Assembly: GCA_036250195.1 (NCBI GenBank)
Contig: JAVHZZ010000012.1
Location: forward strand, 93,259,955 to 93,323,954
Reading direction: 5' to 3'
Source of the DNA: Mixophyes australis
Taxonomy: Eukaryota > Chordata > Amphibia > Anura > Limnodynastidae
DNA: 64,000 bases
Positions 63,309-64,000 of this stretch are shown piece after piece. The first letter of the stretch is position 1; each line of letters begins with the position of its first letter. A program made the translations under genes and the position numbers. The notes beneath the pieces are model-generated. The model had not been told where the DNA came from, searched no databases, and worked only from the letters and a program-made list of their open reading frames with translations.

Positions 63309-64000
63309 TGATTCCTGTTGTTCGTTTGTGGTTTCCAGACCACTTCAACTCTCCTGTGTTTCATCGCAACTGTGCCAGCTGATTCCTATCCGCTGCCTCT
63401 GTGCTACTACAGTTTCCAGCTCACTTTAACTCTCCTGTGTTTCATCGTGACTGCACCAGCTGATTCCTATCCGCTGCCTCTGTGCTACTACAGTTTCCAG
63501 CTCACTTCAACTCTCCTGTGTTTCATCGTGACTGCACCAGCTGATTCCTATCCGCTGCCTCCGTGCTTCTACAGTATCCTGCTCACTTCAACTCTCCCGT
63601 GTTTCATCGTGACTGCACCAGCTGATTCCTATCCGCTGCCTCCGTGTATCTACAGTATCCTGCTCACCTCAACTTTCCCGTGTTTCATCGTGACTGCTCC
63701 AGCTGATTCCTATCCGCTGCCTCCGTGTATCTGCAGTATCCTGCTCACTTCAACTCTCCCGTGTTTCATCGTGACTGCACCAGCTGTTTCCTATCCGCTG
63801 CCTCCGTGTATCTGCAGTATCCTGCTCACCTCAACTCTCCTGTGTTTCATTGTGACTGCTCCAGCTGATTCCTATCCGCTGCCTCCGTGTATCTACAGTA
63901 TCCTGCTCACCTCAACTTTCCCGTGTTTCATCGTGACTGCTCCAGCTGATTCCTATCCGCTGCCTCTGTGTATCTGCAGTATCCTGCTCACTTCAACTCT
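63309..64000. repeat. 81-bp tandem repeat, open at window end
   Basis: About 8.5 copies of an 81-bp unit with the landmarks GCTGATTCCTATCCGCTGCC, CAGTATCCTGCTCAC and CTCCTGTGTTTCATCGTGAC. The first copy (from 63309) is the most divergent and later copies are increasingly alike. The unit is a multiple of 3. The array runs off the right edge. Confidence 0.93.

Larger units (their letters stand above)
63059..64000 (+). mobile_element. LTR-like sequence, truncated by window edge
   Basis: Abruptly after the 17-bp array the sequence starts TGTCACTCACCGGACTGTGA, with a 7-bp stem (CACTCAC/GTGAGTG) around a 6-base loop. CTATTTAAAGC at about 63204-63214 looks like a TATA box, and an 81-bp tandem repeat follows. 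The TG start, promoter-like box and absence of coding suggest an LTR. The 3' end, target duplication and internal region lie beyond the window, so this is tentative. Confidence 0.45.

Overview
The window looks like vertebrate nuclear DNA, most probably from a frog (anuran amphibian). I see no compact gene arrangement, operon or intact gene. What I see is a repeat-dense non-coding region with AT-rich spacers, a CR1/L2-type LINE fragment, a tRNA-derived SINE, Harbinger-like MITEs, LTR-like sequences, and several copies of a repeat tail ending in GATGAT runs that I recall as common in anuran genomes. The organism assignment rests on recalled repeat families, not on a search.

About 70% of the 64 kb is tandem arrays of at least 18 unrelated units. 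In order they are: 42 bp (1-4150), ~148 bp (4779-6290), 44 bp (6611-7686), 29 bp (8304-9188), ~37 bp (11262-16441), 17 bp (18143-19294 and 20193-20335), 71 bp (inside an LTR, 19636-19930), 13 bp (20407-20621), 26/39 bp (24528-28292), 24 bp (28914-35430), 22 bp (35847-36222), a degenerate ~30 bp array (38690-38830), 89 bp (40007-49974), 94 bp (50733-51488), 56 bp (52732-54273), 9-10 bp (56165-56766), ~36 bp (56941-62510), a second unrelated 17 bp unit (62703-63058) and 81 bp (63309-64000, running off the window). The very long open frames here, up to 1291 codons, are artefacts of these arrays. Several units are multiples of 3 or simply lack stops, so the same DNA is open in several frames on both strands.

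Between the arrays lie mobile-element remnants: a minus-strand LINE reverse transcriptase 3' end with a YVDD motif (17248-18141); an 898-bp LTR-like insertion with a 5-bp target duplication that splits the 17-bp array (19295-20192); a TTA-flanked 401-bp MITE (55076-55476) and a partial relative (39434 onward); two copies of one MITE-like element (35830-36722 and 55540-55990), one of which carries a private minisatellite; a G/C-hairpin foldback element (37029-37210); a SINE with a near-perfect internal inverted repeat (51499-51907); and the start of another LTR-like element (63059).

Host-gene evidence is weak. Two candidate exons are worth testing: a plus-strand terminal exon (4185-4243) and a minus-strand first exon with an upstream TATA box (9553-9712). 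I could not name either gene. I found no CRISPR array, operon or defence-like gene cluster, and I do not claim a new biological system. The real signal is the extreme density, homogeneity and nested structure of the minisatellites and their association with transposon ends.
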